64,000 nucleotides of DNA from Xestospongia bergquistia (GCA_963965975.1 OZ014418.1:4538775-4602774); one strand, 5' to 3'; counted from the stretch's first letter, positions 1 through 13,900 are shown. Notes: a model not told the origin generated them from the sequence alone. Numbers and translations are program-made.

Positions 1-286
1 CATTTTATTTAGTTAGTCCCCTAGAGTCCTTTCGACCGACCTGTTTACTTCATAAACTTCACTCAATAGTCTAACCCTTCTAAACTCTTTAATTTATAGA
101 CTTCTGAGTGTTAATGCAAACCAACTTACTAAACTGTTAATAACATTTTATTTAGTTAGTCCCCTAGAGTCCTTTCGACCGACCTGTTTACTTCATAAAC
201 TTCACTCAATAGTCTAACCCTTCTAAACTCTTTAATTTATAGACTTCTGAGTGTTAATGCAAACCAACTTACTAAACTGTTAATAT
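1..286 (+). repeat. Tandem pair of near-identical monomers
   Basis: Bases 1-142 and 144-285 are identical. Both carry variants rare in the rest of the window: CCCCTAGAG in place of CCCATAGAG, TTTCGACCGACC, TTCATAAAC, TCTAACCC and TTTATAGACTTCTGAG. This is a single-monomer duplication recent enough to show no differences. The first copy starts at the window edge, so more copies may lie upstream. Confidence 0.95.
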
Positions 287-1338
287 CAGTTTAAATAGTT
301 AGTCCCATAGAGTCCTTTAGAATGAGCAGTTTACTTTGTAAAAATTACTCAATAGTCTAAACCTTCTAAATTCTTTAAATTAAGGACTTTAGAGTGTTAA
401 TGCAAACGAACTTACTAAACTGTTAATAACAGTTTATTTAGTTAGTTTCATAGAGTCCTTTAGACTGGCAAGTTTACTATATAAACTTCATTGAATACTC
501 TAAACCTTCTAAACTCTTTAATTTAAAGACTTTAGAGTGTTAATGCAAACCAACTTACTGAACTGTTAATAGCAGTTTATTTCTTTAGTCCCATAGAGTC
601 CTTTAGAATGTGCAGTTTACTTTATAAACTTTACTCAATAGTCTAAACCTTCTAAATTCTTTAACTTAAAGACTATCGAGTGTAAATGCAAACCAACTTA
701 CTGAACTGTTAATAGCAGTTTATTACTTTAGTCCCATTGAGTCCTTTAGAATGAGCAGTTTACTTTATAAACTTTACTCAATAGTCTAAACATTCTAAAT
801 TCTTTAAATTAAAGACTTTAGAGTGTTAATGCAAACCAACTTACTAAACTGTTCATAGCAGTTTGTTTAGTTAGTCCCATAGAGTCCTTTAGAACTATCA
901 GTTTACTTTATAAACTTTACTCAATAGTTTAAACCTTCTAAAGTCTTTAAATTAAAGACTTCAGAGTGTTAATGCAAACCAACTTACTAAACTGTTATTA
1001 GCAGTTTAATTAGTTAGTCCCATAGAGCCCTTTAGAATGAGCAGTTTATTTTATGAAATTTACTCAATAGTCTAAACCTTCTAAAGTCTTTAAATTAAAG
1101 GCTTTAGAGTGTTAATGCAAACCAACTTACTAAACTGTTAACAGCAGTTTATTTAAGTAGTTTCATAGAGTCCTTTAGACTGAGCTTTTTACTTTATAAA
1201 ATTCACTCAATAGTCTAAACCTTCTAAAGTCTCTAAATTAAAAACTTTAGAGTGTTAATGCAAACCAACTTACTAAACTCTTAATAGCAGTTTACTTCTT
1301 TAGTCCCATAGAGTCCTTTAAACTGAGCAGTTTACTTT
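287..1338 (+). repeat. Satellite monomers, mixed subtypes
   Basis: About seven monomers of several subtypes, including GAATGAGCAG, GACTGGCAAG, GAACTATCAG and TTTCATAGAG types. No two neighbours are identical. One monomer boundary (417-435) carries a perfect dyad. Nothing but satellite is visible. Confidence 0.9.
417..435. other. Perfect 19-bp dyad at a monomer boundary (example)
   Basis: AAACTGTTA, a central A, then TAACAGTTT: 9-bp perfect inverted arms. The same site occurs at each monomer boundary in both arms. In many monomers the right half reads TAGCAGTTT or TAATAGTTT, which weakens the symmetry by one base. Confidence 0.9.
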
Positions 1339-3169
1339 ATAAACTTTACTCAATAGTCTCAACATTCTAAAATCTTTAAATTAAAGACTTTAGAGTGTTA
1401 ATGCAAACCAACTTACTAAACTGTTAATAGCAGTTTATTTCTTTAGTCCCATAGAGTCCTTTAGACTGATCGGTTTACTTTATAAACATTACTCAACTGT
1501 TTAAAACTTCTAAAGTCTTTAAATTAAAGACTTTATAGTGTTGATGCAAACCAACCTACTAAACTGTTAATAGCAGTTTATTTAGTTAGTCCCATAGAGT
1601 CCTTTAGACCTTTCAGTTTACTTCACAAACTTCACTCAATAGTCTAATCCTTCTAAAGTCTTTAAATTAAGACTTTAAAGGGTTAATGCAAACCAACTTA
1701 CTAAACTAGAAATAGCAGTTAATTTAGTTATCCCCATAGTGTCCTTTAGAACTATCAGTTTACCTTACAAACTTCACTCAATAGTCTAAAGCTTCTAAAG
1801 TCTTTAATTTAAAGACTTTTAAGTGTTAATGCAAACCAACTTACTAAACTGTTGACAGCAGTTTATTTAGTTAGTTTCATAGAGCCCTTTAGACTGAGCT
1901 GTTTACTTTATAAACTTCACTCAATACTCTGAACCTTCTCAAGTCTTTAAATTAAAGACTTTAGAGCGTTAATGCAAACAAACTTACTAAACTGTTAATA
2001 GCAGTTTATTTCTTTAGTCCCATAGAGACCTTTAGACTAAGCAGTTTACTTTATAAACTTTACTCAATAGTCTAAACCTTCTAAAGTCTTTAAATTAAAA
2101 ACTTTAGAGTGTTAATACAAACCAACTTACTGAACTGTTAATAGCAGTTTATTTCGTTAGTCCCATAGAGTCCTTTAGACTGAGCAGTTTACTTTATAAA
2201 CTTTACTCAATAGTTTAAACATTCTAAAGTCTTTAAATTAAAGACTTTAGAGTGTTAATGCAAACCAACTTACTAAACTGTTAATATCAGCTTATTTAGT
2301 TAGTCCCATAGAGTCCTTTAGACTTATCAGTTTACTTTATCAACTTTACTCAATAGTTTAAACATTTTAAAGTCTTTAAATTAAAGACTTCAGAGTGTTA
2401 ATGCAAACCAACTTACTAAACTGTTATTACCAGTTTAATTAGTTAGTCCCATAGAGCTCTTTAGAATGAGCACTTTATTTGATGAAATTCGCTCAATAGT
2501 CTAAACCTTCTAAAGTCTTTAAATTAAAGTCTTTAGAGTGTTAATGCAAACCAACTTACTAAACTGTTAACAGCAGTTTATTTACTTAGTTTCATAGAGT
2601 CCTTTAGACTGAGCTTTTTACTTTAGAAACTTCACTCAATAGTCTAAACCTTCTAAAGTCTTTAAATTAAAGACTTTAGATTGTTAATGCAAACCAACTT
2701 ACTAAACTGTTAACAGCAGTTTATTTCTTTAGTCCCATAGAGTCCTTTAAACTGAGCAGTTTACTTTCTAAACATTACTCAATAGTCTAAACCTTCTAAA
2801 GTCTTTTAATTAAAGACTTTAGATTGTTAATGCAAACCAACTTACTAAACTGTTAACAGCAGTTTATTTCTTTAGTCCCATAGAGTCCTTTAAACTGAGC
2901 AGTTTACTTTCTAAACATTACTCAATAGTCTAAACCCTCTAAAGTCTTTAAATTAAAGACTTTAGAGTGTTAATGCAAACCAACTTACTAAACTGTTAAT
3001 AGCAGTTAATTTTGTTAGCCCCGTAGAGTCCTTTAGACCTATCAGTTTACTTTACAAACTTCACTCAATAGTCTAAACCTTCTAAAGTCTTTAAATTAAA
3101 GACTTTAGAGGGTTAATGCAAACCAACTTACTAAACTGTTAATAGCAGTTTATTTCTTTAGTCCCATAG

Positions 3170-3182
3170 AGTCCTTTAGACT
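3170..3182. other. Short dyad in a typical monomer (AGTC/GACT)
   Basis: AGTC, a CTTTA loop, then GACT: 4-bp arms around 5 bases. It is intact in monomers with the GACTGAGCAG, GACTGACCAG or GACTTATCAG variable segment. In GACCTATCAG and GAATGAGCAG monomers the outer pair is lost. Confidence 0.75.
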
Positions 3183-3186
3183 GAGC

Positions 3187-3203
3187 AGTTTACTTTATAA
3201 ACT
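3187..3203. other. Short dyad AGTTTA/TAAACT in a typical monomer
   Basis: AGTTTA, a CTTTA loop, then TAAACT: 6-bp arms around a 5-base loop. Present in most monomers of both arms. The TTTACAAAC subtype shortens it. Confidence 0.8.
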
Positions 3204-3223
3204 TTACTCAATAGTCTAAACCT

Positions 3224-3252
3224 TCTAAAGTCTTTAAATTAAAGACTTTAGA
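3224..3252. other. 29-bp near-perfect palindrome in a typical left-arm monomer
   Basis: TCTAAAGTCTTTAA, one central A, TTAAAGACTTTAGA: 14-bp perfect arms around a single base. This is the strongest symmetry in the monomer and is intact or nearly intact in most of the roughly 445 copies. Frequent variants are TCTTTAATTTAAAGA at the centre and ACTCTTTAA or GACTTCAGAG in one arm. In single-stranded DNA or RNA it could fold as a hairpin once the centre opens; as duplex it is a possible two-fold binding site. Both roles are inferences. Confidence 0.9.
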
Positions 3253-4479
3253 GTGTCAATGCAAACTAACTTACAAAACTGTTAATAATAGTTTATTTAG
3301 TTATTCCCATAGAGTCCTTTAGACCGAGCTGTTTACTTTATAACCTTCACTCAATAGTCTAAACCTTCTAAACTCTTTAATTTAAAGACTTCAGAGTGTT
3401 AATGCAAACGAACTTACTAAACTGATAATAACAGTTTATTTAGTTAGTCCCATAGAGTCCTTTAGAATGTGTAGTTTAATTTACAAACTTCACTCAATAG
3501 TCTAAACCTTCTAAAGTCTTAAAGTTAAAAACTTTATAGTGTTAAAGCAAACCAACTTACTAAACTGTTAATAGCAGTTTATTTAGTTAGTCCCATACAG
3601 TCCTTTAGACAGAGTTGTTTACTTTCTAAACTTCACTCAAAAGTCTAAACCTTCTAAACTCTTTAATTTAAACACTTCAGAGTGTTAATGCAAACAAACT
3701 TTCTAAACTGTTATTAGCAGTTTAATTAGTCCCATAGAGTCCTTTAGAATGAGCAGTTTACTTTATAAAATTTACTCAAAAGTCTAAACCTTCTAGTCTT
3801 TAAAATAAATATTTTAGAATGTAAATGCAAACCAACTTACTAAACTGTTAATAACAGTTTATTTAGTTAGTTTCATAGAGTCCTTTAGACTGACCAGTTC
3901 ACTTTATAAACTTCACTCAATAGTCAAAACTTTCTAAACTCTTTAATTTAAAGACTTTAGAGTGTTAATGCAAACCAACTTACTGAACTTTTAATAGCAG
4001 TTTATTTCTTTATTCCCATAGAGTCCTTTAGATTGAGCAGTTTACTTTATAAACATTACTCAATAGTCTAAACCTTCTAAAGTCTTTAAATTAAAAACTT
4101 TAGAGTGTTAATGCAAACCAACTTACTAAACTGTTAATAGCAGTTTATTTAGTTAGTCCCATAGAGTCCTTTAGACCTATCAGTTCACTTTATAAACTTT
4201 ACTCAATAGTTTAAACCTTCTAAAGTCTTTAAATTAAAGACTTCAGAGGTTAATGCACACCAAGTTACTAAACTGTTATTAGCAGTTTAATTAGTTAGTC
4301 CCATAGAGCCCTTTAGAAAGAGCAGTTTATTTTATGAAATTTACTCAATAGTCTAAACATTCTAAAGTCTTTAAATTAAAGACTTTAGAGTGTTATCGCA
4401 AACTAACTTACAAAACTGTTAATAATATTTTATTTAGTTAGTCCCATAGAGTCCTTTAGACCTATCAGTTTACTTTACA

Positions 4480-4720
4480 AACTTCACTCAATAGTCTAAT
4501 CCTTATAAAGTCTTTAAATTAAGACTTTAGAGGGTTAATGCAAACCAACTTACTAAACTAGTAATGACAGTTTATATATTTAGTTTCATAGAGTCCTTTA
4601 TACTGACCAGTTTACTTTATAACTTCACTCAATAGTCTAAACATTCAAAACTCTTTAATCTTATGACTTTATAGTGTTAATGTAAACAAACTTACTGAAC
4701 TTTTAATAGCAGTTTATTTC
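4480..4720 (+). repeat. TAATCC / ACTAGTAAT / TTCAAAACTC variant cassette, left-arm copy
   Basis: Neighbouring monomers carry linked rare variants: GTCTAATCC, GGGTTAATG, AAACTAGTAATGACAG, a TTTCATAGAG and GACCAG body, ATTCAAAACTC, AATGTAAAC and GAACTTTTAATAGCAG. The same linked set recurs at about 11,046-11,286 (inside block copy 2), at 25,620-25,850, and many times in the right arm as its reverse complement. It serves as a marker of common descent. Confidence 0.85.
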
Positions 4721-7700
4721 TTTTCTCCCATAGAGTCCTTTAGATTGAGAAGTTTACTTTATAAACTTTACTCAATAGTGTAAACATTCTAAAGTCTTTA
4801 AATTAAAGACTTTAGAGTGTTAATGCAAACGAACTTACTAAACTGTTAATAGCAGTTTATTTCTTTAGTCCCATAGAGTCCTTTAGACTGAGCAGTTTAC
4901 TTTAAAAAACTTTACTCAATAGTTTAAACCTTCTAAAGTCTTTAAATTAAAGACTTTAGAGTGTTAATGCAAACTAACTTACTAAACTGTTAATAGCTGT
5001 TTATTTAGTTAGTGCCATAAAGACCTTTAGACTGAGCAGTTTACTTTATAAACTTCTCTCAATAGTTTAAACCTTCTAAAGTCTTTAAATTAAAGACTTT
5101 AGAGTGTTAATGCAAACCAACTTACTAAATTGTTAATAGCAGTTAATTTAGTTAGTCACATAGAGTCCTTTAGACCTATCAGTTTACTTTACAAACTTCA
5201 CTCAATAGTCTAAACCTTCTAAAGTCTTTAAATTAAAGAGTTTAGAGGGTTAATGCAAACCAATATACTAAAATGTTAATAGCAGTTCATTTCTTTAGTC
5301 TCATAGAGTCCTTTAGACTGAGTAGTTTACTTTATAAACTTTACTCAATAGTCTAAACCTTCTAAAGTCTTTAAATTAAAGACTTTAGAGCGTTATCACA
5401 AACTAACTTACTAAACTGTTAATAATAGTTTATTTAGTTAGTCCCATAGAGTCCTTTAGACCTATCAGTTTACTTTACAAACTTTACTCAATAGTCTAAA
5501 GCTTCTAAAGTCTTTAATTTAAGGACTTTTGAGTGTTAATGCAAACCAACTTACTTAACTGTTAATAGCAGTTTATTAAGTTTGTTTCATAGAGCCCTTT
5601 AGACTGAGCTGTTTACTTTATAAACTTCATTCAATACTCTAAACTTCTAAAGTCTTTAAATTAAATACTTCAGACCGTTAATGCAAACCAACTTACTAAA
5701 CTGTTAATAGCAGTTTATTTCTTTAGTCCCATTAAGTACTTTAGACTGAGCAGTTTACTTTATAAAATTTACTCTATAGTCTAAACCTTCTAAAGTCTTT
5801 AAATTAAAGACTTTAGAGTGAAATGTAAACTAACTTACTAAAATGTTAATAACAGTTTATTTACTTAGTTTCATGGAGTCCTTTAGACTGACCAGTTTAC
5901 TTTATAAACTTCGCTCAATAGTCTAAACCATTTAAAGTCTTTAATTTAAAGACTTTAGAGTGTTAACGCAAACCAACTTACTAAACTGTTAATAGCAGTT
6001 CATTTCTTCAGTCCCATAGAGTCCTTTACACTGAGCAGTCTACCATATAAACTTTACTCAATAGTCTAAACCTTCTAAAGTCACTAATTTAAAGACTTTA
6101 AAGACTTAATGCAAACCAACTTACTGAACTGTTAATAGCAGTTTATTTCTTTAGTCCCATAGAGTCCTTTAGACTGAGCAGTTTACTTTATAAACTTTTT
6201 TCAATAGTTTAAACCTTCTAAAGTCTTTAAATTAAAGGCTTTAGAGTGTTAATGCAAACCAACTTACTAAACTGTTAATAGCAGTTAATTTAGTTAGTCC
6301 CATAGAGTCCTTTAGACCTATCAGTTTACTTTTGCAAACTTCACTCAATAGTCTAAATTTCTAAAGTCTTTAAATTAAAGACTTTAGAGGGTTAATGCAA
6401 ACCAACTTACTAAACTGTTAATAGCAGTTTATTTCTTTAGTCCCATAGAGTCCTTTAGAATGAGCAGTTTACCTTATAAACTTTACTCAATACTCTAAAC
6501 CTTCTAAAGTCTTTAAATTAAAAACTTTAGAGTGTTAATGCAAACCAACTTACTAAACTGTTAACAACAGTTTCTTTAGTACTTTCAGAGAGCCCTTTAG
6601 ACTGAGCTGTTTACTTTATAAACTTCACTTAATACTCTGAACATTCTAAACTCTTTAATTTAAAGACTTCAGAGTTTTAATGCAAACCAACTTACTAAAC
6701 TGTTAATAACAATATATTTAGTTAGCCCCATAGAGTCTTTTAGAATGAGCAGTTTACTTTAGGAAACTGACTCAATAGTCTAAACATTCTAAAGTCTTTA
6801 AATTAAAGACTTTAGAGTGTTAATGCAAACGAACTTACTAAACTGTTAATAACATTTTATTTATTTAGTTTCATAGAGTCCTTTAGACTGACCATTTTAC
6901 TTTATAAACTTCGCTCAATAGTCTAAACCTTCTAAAGTCTTTAATTTTAAAGACTTTAGAGTGTTAATGCAAACCAACTTACTGAACTGTTAATAGCAGT
7001 TTATTCCTTTAGTCCCATACAGTCCTTTAGACAGAGCAGTTCACTTTATGAAATTTACTCAATGTTTAAACCTTCTAAAGTCTTTAATTTTAAGACTTTC
7101 GCCTGTTAATGCAAACCAACTTACTATACTGTTAATAGCAGTTAATTTAGTTAGTCCCATAGAGTCCTTTAGACCTATCAGTTTACTTTACAATCTTCAC
7201 TAAATAGTCTAAACCTTCTAAAATCTTTATATTAAAGACTTAAGAGTGTTAATGCAAACCAACTTACTAAACTGTTAAAAGAAGTTTATTTCTTTAGTCT
7301 CATAGAGTCCTTTAGACTGAGCAGTTTACTTTATAAACTTTACTCAATAGTCTAAAGCTTCTAAAGTCTTTAAATTAAAGACTTAAGAGTGTTAATGCAA
7401 ACCAACTTACTAAACTGTTAACAGCAGTTTATTTAGTTAGTTTCATAGAGCCCTTTAGACTGAGCTGTTTACTTTATAAAAATCACTCAATACTCTAAAC
7501 CTTCGAAACTCTTTAATTTAAAGACTTCAGAGTTTTAATGCAAACCAACTTACTAAACTGTTAATAACAGTTTATTTAGTTAGCCCCATAGAGTCTTTTA
7601 GAATGAGCAGTTTACTTTAAAAAACTGACTCAATAGTCTAAACCTTCTAAAGTCTTTAAATTAAAGACATTAGAGTGTTAATGCAAACGAACTTACTAAA

Positions 7701-7904
7701 CTGTTAATAACAGTTTATTTAGTTAGTTTCACAGAGTCCTTTAGACTGACCAGTTTACTTTATAAACTTCGCTCAATAGTCTAAACCTTCTAAAGTCTCT
7801 AATTTAAAGACTTTAGAGTATTAATGCAAACCAACTTACTGAACTGTTAATAACTGTTCATTTCTTTAGTCCCATAGAGTCCTTTAGACTGAGCAGTCTA
7901 CCGT

Positions 7905-10900
7905 ATAAACTTTACTCAATAGTCTCAACATTCTAAAATCTTTAAATTAAAGACTTTAGAGTGTTAATGCAAACCAACTTACTAAACTGTTAATAGCAGT
8001 TTATTTCTTTAGTCCCATAGAGTCCTTTAGACTGATCGGTTTACTTTATAAACATTACTCAACTGTTTAAAACTTCTAAAGTCTTTAAATTAAAGACTTT
8101 ATAGTGTTGATGCAAACCAACCTACTAAACTGTTAATAGCAGTTTATTTAGTTAGTCCCATAGAGTCCTTTAGACCTTTCAGTTTACTTCACAAACTTCA
8201 CTCAATAGTCTAATCCTTCTAAAGTCTTTAAATTAAGACTTTAAAGGGTTAATGCAAACCAACTTACTAAACTAGAAATAGCAGTTAATTTAGTTATCCC
8301 CATAGTGTCCTTTAGAACTATCAGTTTACCTTACAAACTTCACTCAATAGTCTAAAGCTTCTAAAGTCTTTAATTTAAAGACTTTTAAGTGTTAATGCAA
8401 ACCAACTTACTAAACTGTTGACAGCAGTTTATTTAGTTAGTTTCATAGAGCCCTTTAGACTGAGCTGTTTACTTTATAAACTTCACTCAATACTCTGAAC
8501 CTTCTCAAGTCTTTAAATTAAAGACTTTAGAGCGTTAATGCAAACCAACTTACTAAACTGTTAATAGCAGTTTATTTCTTTAGTCCCATAGAGTCCTTTA
8601 GACTAAGCAGTTTACTTTATAAACTTTACTCAATAGTCTAAACCTTCTAAAGTCTTTAAATTAAAAACTTTAGAGTGTTAATACAAACCAACTTACTGAA
8701 CTGTTAATAGCAGTTTATTTCGTTAGTCCCATAGAGTCCTTTAGACTGAGCAGTTTACTTTATAAACTTTACTCAATAGTTTAAACATTCTAAAGTCTTT
8801 AAATTAAAGACTTTAGAGTGTTAATGCAAACCAACTTACTAAACTGTTAATATCAGCTTATTTAGTTAGTCCCATAGAGTCCTTTAGACTTATCAGTTTA
8901 CTTTATCAACTTTACTCAATAGTTTAAACATTTTAAAGTCTTTAAATTAAAGACTTCAGAGTGTTAATGCAAACCAACTTACTAAACTGTTATTACCAGT
9001 TTAATTAGTTAGTCCCATAGAGCTCTTTAGAATGAGCACTTTATTTGATGAAATTCGCTCAATAGTCTAAACCTTCTAAAGTCTTTAAATTAAAGTCTTT
9101 AGAGTGTTAATGCAAACCAACTTACTAAACTGTTAACAGCAGTTTATTTACTTAGTTTCATAGAGTCCTTTAGACTGAGCTTTTTACTTTAGAAACTTCA
9201 CGCAATAGTCTAAACCTTCTAAAGTCTTTAAATTAAAGACTTTAGATTGTTAATGCAAACCAACTTACTAAACTGTTAACAGCAGTTTATTTCTTTAGTC
9301 CCATAGAGTCCTTTAAACTGAGCAGTTTACTTTCTAAACATTACTCAATAGTCTAAACCTTCTAAAGTCTTTTAATTAAAGACTTTAGATTGTTAATGCA
9401 AACCAACTTACTAAACTGTTAACAGCAGTTTATTTCTTTAGTCCCATAGAGTCCTTTAAACTGAGCAGTTTACTTTCTAAACATTACTCAATAGTCTAAA
9501 CCCTCTAAAGTCTTTAAATTAAAGACTTTAGAGTGTTAATGCAAACCAACTTACTAAACTGTTAATAGCAGTTAATTTTGTTAGCCCCGTAGAGTCCTTT
9601 AGACCTATCAGTTTACTTTACAAACTTCACTCAATAGTCTAAACCTTCTAAAGTCTTTAAATTAAAGACTTTAGAGGGTTAATGCAAACCAACTTACTAA
9701 ACTGTTAATAGCAGTTTATTTCTTTAGTCCCATAGAGTCCTTTAGACTGAGCAGTTTACTTTATAAACTTTACTCAATAGTCTAAACCTTCTAAAGTCTT
9801 TAAATTAAAGACTTTAGAGTGTCAATGCAAACTAACTTACAAAACTGTTAATAATAGTTTATTTAGTTATTCCCATAGAGTCCTTTAGACCGAGCTGTTT
9901 ACTTTATAACCTTCACTCAATAGTCTAAACCTTCTAAACTCTTTAATTTAAAGACTTCAGAGTGTTAATGCAAACGAACTTACTAAACTGATAATAACAG
10001 TTTATTTAGTTAGTCCCATAGAGTCCTTTAGAATGTGTAGTTTAATTTACAAACTTCACTCAATAGTCTAAACCTTCTAAAGTCTTAAAGTTAAAAACTT
10101 TATAGTGTTAAAGCAAACCAACTTACTAAACTGTTAATAGCAGTTTATTTAGTTAGTCCCATACAGTCCTTTAGACAGAGTTGTTTACTTTCTAAACTTC
10201 ACTCAAAAGTCTAAACCTTCTAAACTCTTTAATTTAAACACTTCAGAGTGTTAATGCAAACAAACTTTCTAAACTGTTATTAGCAGTTTAATTAGTCCCA
10301 TAGAGTCCTTTAGAATGAGCAGTTTACTTTATAAAATTTACTCAAAAGTCTAAACCTTCTAGTCTTTAAAATAAATATTTTAGAATGTAAATGCAAACCA
10401 ACTTACTAAACTGTTAATAACAGTTTATTTAGTTAGTTTCATAGAGTCCTTTAGACTGACCAGTTCACTTTATAAACTTCACTCAATAGTCAAAACTTTC
10501 TAAACTCTTTAATTTAAAGACTTTAGAGTGTTAATGCAAACCAACTTACTGAACTTTTAATAGCAGTTTATTTCTTTATTCCCATAGAGTCCTTTAGATT
10601 GAGCAGTTTACTTTATAAACATTACTCAATAGTCTAAACCTTCTAAAGTCTTTAAATTAAAAACTTTAGAGTGTTAATGCAAACCAACTTACTAAACTGT
10701 TAATAGCAGTTTATTTAGTTAGTCCCATAGAGTCCTTTAGACCTATCAGTTCACTTTATAAACTTTACTCAATAGTTTAAACCTTCTAAAGTCTTTAAAT
10801 TAAAGACTTCAGAGGTTAATGCACACCAAGTTACTAAACTGTTATTAGCAGTTTAATTAGTTAGTCCCATAGAGCCCTTTAGAAAGAGCAGTTTATTTTA

Positions 10901-13900
10901 TGAAATTTACTCAATAGTCTAAACATTCTAAAGTCTTTAAATTAAAGACTTTAGAGTGTTATCGCAAACTAACTTACAAAACTGTTAATAATATTTTATT
11001 TAGTTAGTCCCATAGAGTCCTTTAGACCTATCAGTTTACTTTACAAACTTCACTCAATAGTCTAATCCTTATAAAGTCTTTAAATTAAGACTTTAGAGGG
11101 TTAATGCAAACCAACTTACTAAACTAGTAATGACAGTTTATATATTTAGTTTCATAGAGTCCTTTATACTGACCAGTTTACTTTATAACTTCACTCAATA
11201 GTCTAAACATTCAAAACTCTTTAATCTTATGACTTTATAGTGTTAATGTAAACAAACTTACTGAACTTTTAATAGCAGTTTATTTCTTTTCTCCCATAGA
11301 GTCCTTTAGATTGAGAAGTTTACTTTATAAACTTTACTCAATAGTGTAAACATTCTAAAGTCTTTAAATTAAAGACTTTAGAGTGTTAATGCAAACGAAC
11401 TTACTAAACTGTTAATAGCAGTTTATTTCTTTAGTCCCATAGAGTCCTTTAGACTGAGCAGTTTACTTTAAAAAACTTTACTCAATAGTTTAAACCTTCT
11501 AAAGTCTTTAAATTAAAGACTTTAGAGTGTTAATGCAAACTAACTTACTAAACTGTTAATAGCTGTTTATTTAGTTAGTGCCATAAAGACCTTTAGACTG
11601 AGCAGTTTACTTTATAAACTTCTCTCAATAGTTTAAACCTTCTAAAGTCTTTAAATTAAAGACTTTAGAGTGTTAATGCAAACCAACTTACTAAATTGTT
11701 AATAGCAGTTAATTTAGTTAGTCACATAGAGTCCTTTAGACCTATCAGTTTACTTTACAAACTTCACTCAATAGTCTAAACCTTCTAAAGTCTTTAAATT
11801 AAAGAGTTTAGAGGGTTAATGCAAACCAATATACTAAAATGTTAATAGCAGTTCATTTCTTTAGTCTCATAGAGTCCTTTAGACTGAGTAGTTTACTTTA
11901 TAAACTTTACTCAATAGTCTAAACCTTCTAAAGTCTTTAAATTAAAGACTTTAGAGCGTTATCACAAACTAACTTACTAAACTGTTAATAATAGTTTATT
12001 TAGTTAGTCCCATAGAGTCCTTTAGACCTATCAGTTTACTTTACAAACTTTACTCAATAGTCTAAAGCTTCTAAAGTCTTTAATTTAAGGACTTTTGAGT
12101 GTTAATGCAAACCAACTTACTTAACTGTTAATAGCAGTTTATTAAGTTTGTTTCATAGAGCCCTTTAGACTGAGCTGTTTACTTTATAAACTTCATTCAA
12201 TACTCTAAACTTCTAAAGTCTTTAAATTAAATACTTCAGACCGTTAATGCAAACCAACTTACTAAACTGTTAATAGCAGTTTATTTCTTTAGTCCCATTA
12301 AGTACTTTAGACTGAGCAGTTTACTTTATAAAATTTACTCTATAGTCTAAACCTTCTAAAGTCTTTAAATTAAAGACTTTAGAGTGAAATGTAAACTAAC
12401 TTACTAAAATGTTAATAACAGTTTATTTACTTAGTTTCATGGAGTCCTTTAGACTGACCAGTTTACTTTATAAACTTCGCTCAATAGTCTAAACCATTTA
12501 AAGTCTTTAATTTAAAGACTTTAGAGTGTTAACGCAAACCAACTTACTAAACTGTTAATAGCAGTTCATTTCTTCAGTCCCATAGAGTCCTTTACACTGA
12601 GCAGTCTACCATATAAACTTTACTCAATAGTCTAAACCTTCTAAAGTCACTAATTTAAAAACTTTAAAGACTTAATGCAAACCAACTTACTGAACTGTTA
12701 ATAGCAGTTTATTTCTTTAGTCCCATAGAGTCCTTTAGACTGAGCAGTTTACTTTATAAACTTTTTTCAATAGTTTAAACCTTCTAAAGTCTTTAAATTA
12801 AAGGCTTTAGAGTGTTAATGCAAACCAACTTACTAAACTGTTAATAGCAGTTAATTTAGTTAGTCCCATAGAGTCCTTTAGAACTATCAGTTTACTTTTG
12901 CAAACTTCACTCAATAGTCTAAATTTCTAAAGTCTTTAAATTAAAGACTTTAGAGGGTTAATGCAAACCAACTTACTAAACTGTTAATAGCAGTTTATTT
13001 CTTTAGTCCCATAGAGTCCTTTAGAATGAGCAGTTTACCTTATAAACTTTACTCAATACTCTAAACCTTCTAAAGTCTTTAAATTAAAAACTTTAGAGTG
13101 TTAATGCAAACCAACTTACTAAACTGTTAACAACAGTTTCTTTAGTACTTTCAGAGAGCCCTTTAGACTGAGCTGTTTACTTTATAAACTTCACTTAATA
13201 CTCTGAACATTCTAAACTCTTTAATTTAAAGACTTCAGAGTTTTAATGCAAACCAACTTACTAAACTGTTAATAACAATATATTTAGTTAGCCCCATAGA
13301 GTCTTTTAGAATGAGCAGTTTACTTTAGGAAACTGACTCAATAGTCTAAACATTCTAAAGTCTTTAAATTAAAGACTTTAGAGTGTTAATGCAAACGAAC
13401 TTACTAAACTGTTAATAACATTTTATTTATTTAGTTTCATAGAGTCCTTTAGACTGACCATTTTACTTTATAAACTTCGCTCAATAGTCTAAACCTTCTA
13501 AAGTCTTTAATTTTAAAGACTTTAGAGTGTTAATGCAAACCAACTTACTGAACTGTTAATAGCAGTTTATTCCTTTAGTCCCATACAGTCCTTTAGACAG
13601 AGCAGTTCACTTTATGAAATTTACTCAATGTTTAAACCTTCTAAAGTCTTTAATTTTAAGACTTTCGCCTGTTAATGCAAACCAACTTACTATACTGTTA
13701 ATAGCAGTTAATTTAGTTAGTCCCATAGAGTCCTTTAGACCTATCAGTTTACTTTACAATCTTCACTAAATAGTCTAAACCTTCTAAAATCTTTATATTA
13801 AAGACTTAAGAGTGTTAATGCAAACCAACTTACTAAACTGTTAAAAGAAGTTTATTTCTTTAGTCTCATAGAGTCCTTTAGACTGAGCAGTTTACTTTAT

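Larger units (their letters stand above)
1339..7904 (+). repeat. 46-monomer block, copy 1
   Basis: First copy of a block of about 6,566 bp (46 monomers of about 142.7 bp). The matching frame is fixed by rare variants: CTCAACATTCTAAAATC at 1,359, ACTGATCGGTTTAC near 1,475, AACTAGAAATAGCAG near 1,705, CCCCATAGTGTCC near 1,733 and GTTGACAGCAG near 1,852. All recur 6,566 bp downstream. The left edge lies in ATAAACTTTACTCAATAGTCT; sequence before it differs between copies (GTTTACTTTATAAAC here, GTCTACCGTATAAAC before copy 2). Near 2,700-2,990 the block itself contains two near-identical monomers (GTTAACAGCAG with GTCCTTTAAACTGAGCAG, offset 143 bp), so an older monomer duplication was carried inside the larger one. 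Confidence 0.93.

Noticed and set aside
2110-2120. Octamer-like ATGCAAA motif in the constant segment
   Set aside because: The match to the octamer motif is partial (ATGCAAAC, with the last base different) and cannot be told from chance in a fixed repeat; kept only as part of the conserved segment.
3187-3203. TATA-like promoter (TTTATAAA) in each monomer
   Set aside because: It is part of the AGTTTA/TAAACT dyad in an AT-rich repeat. There is no supporting promoter context, so a promoter call would be guesswork.
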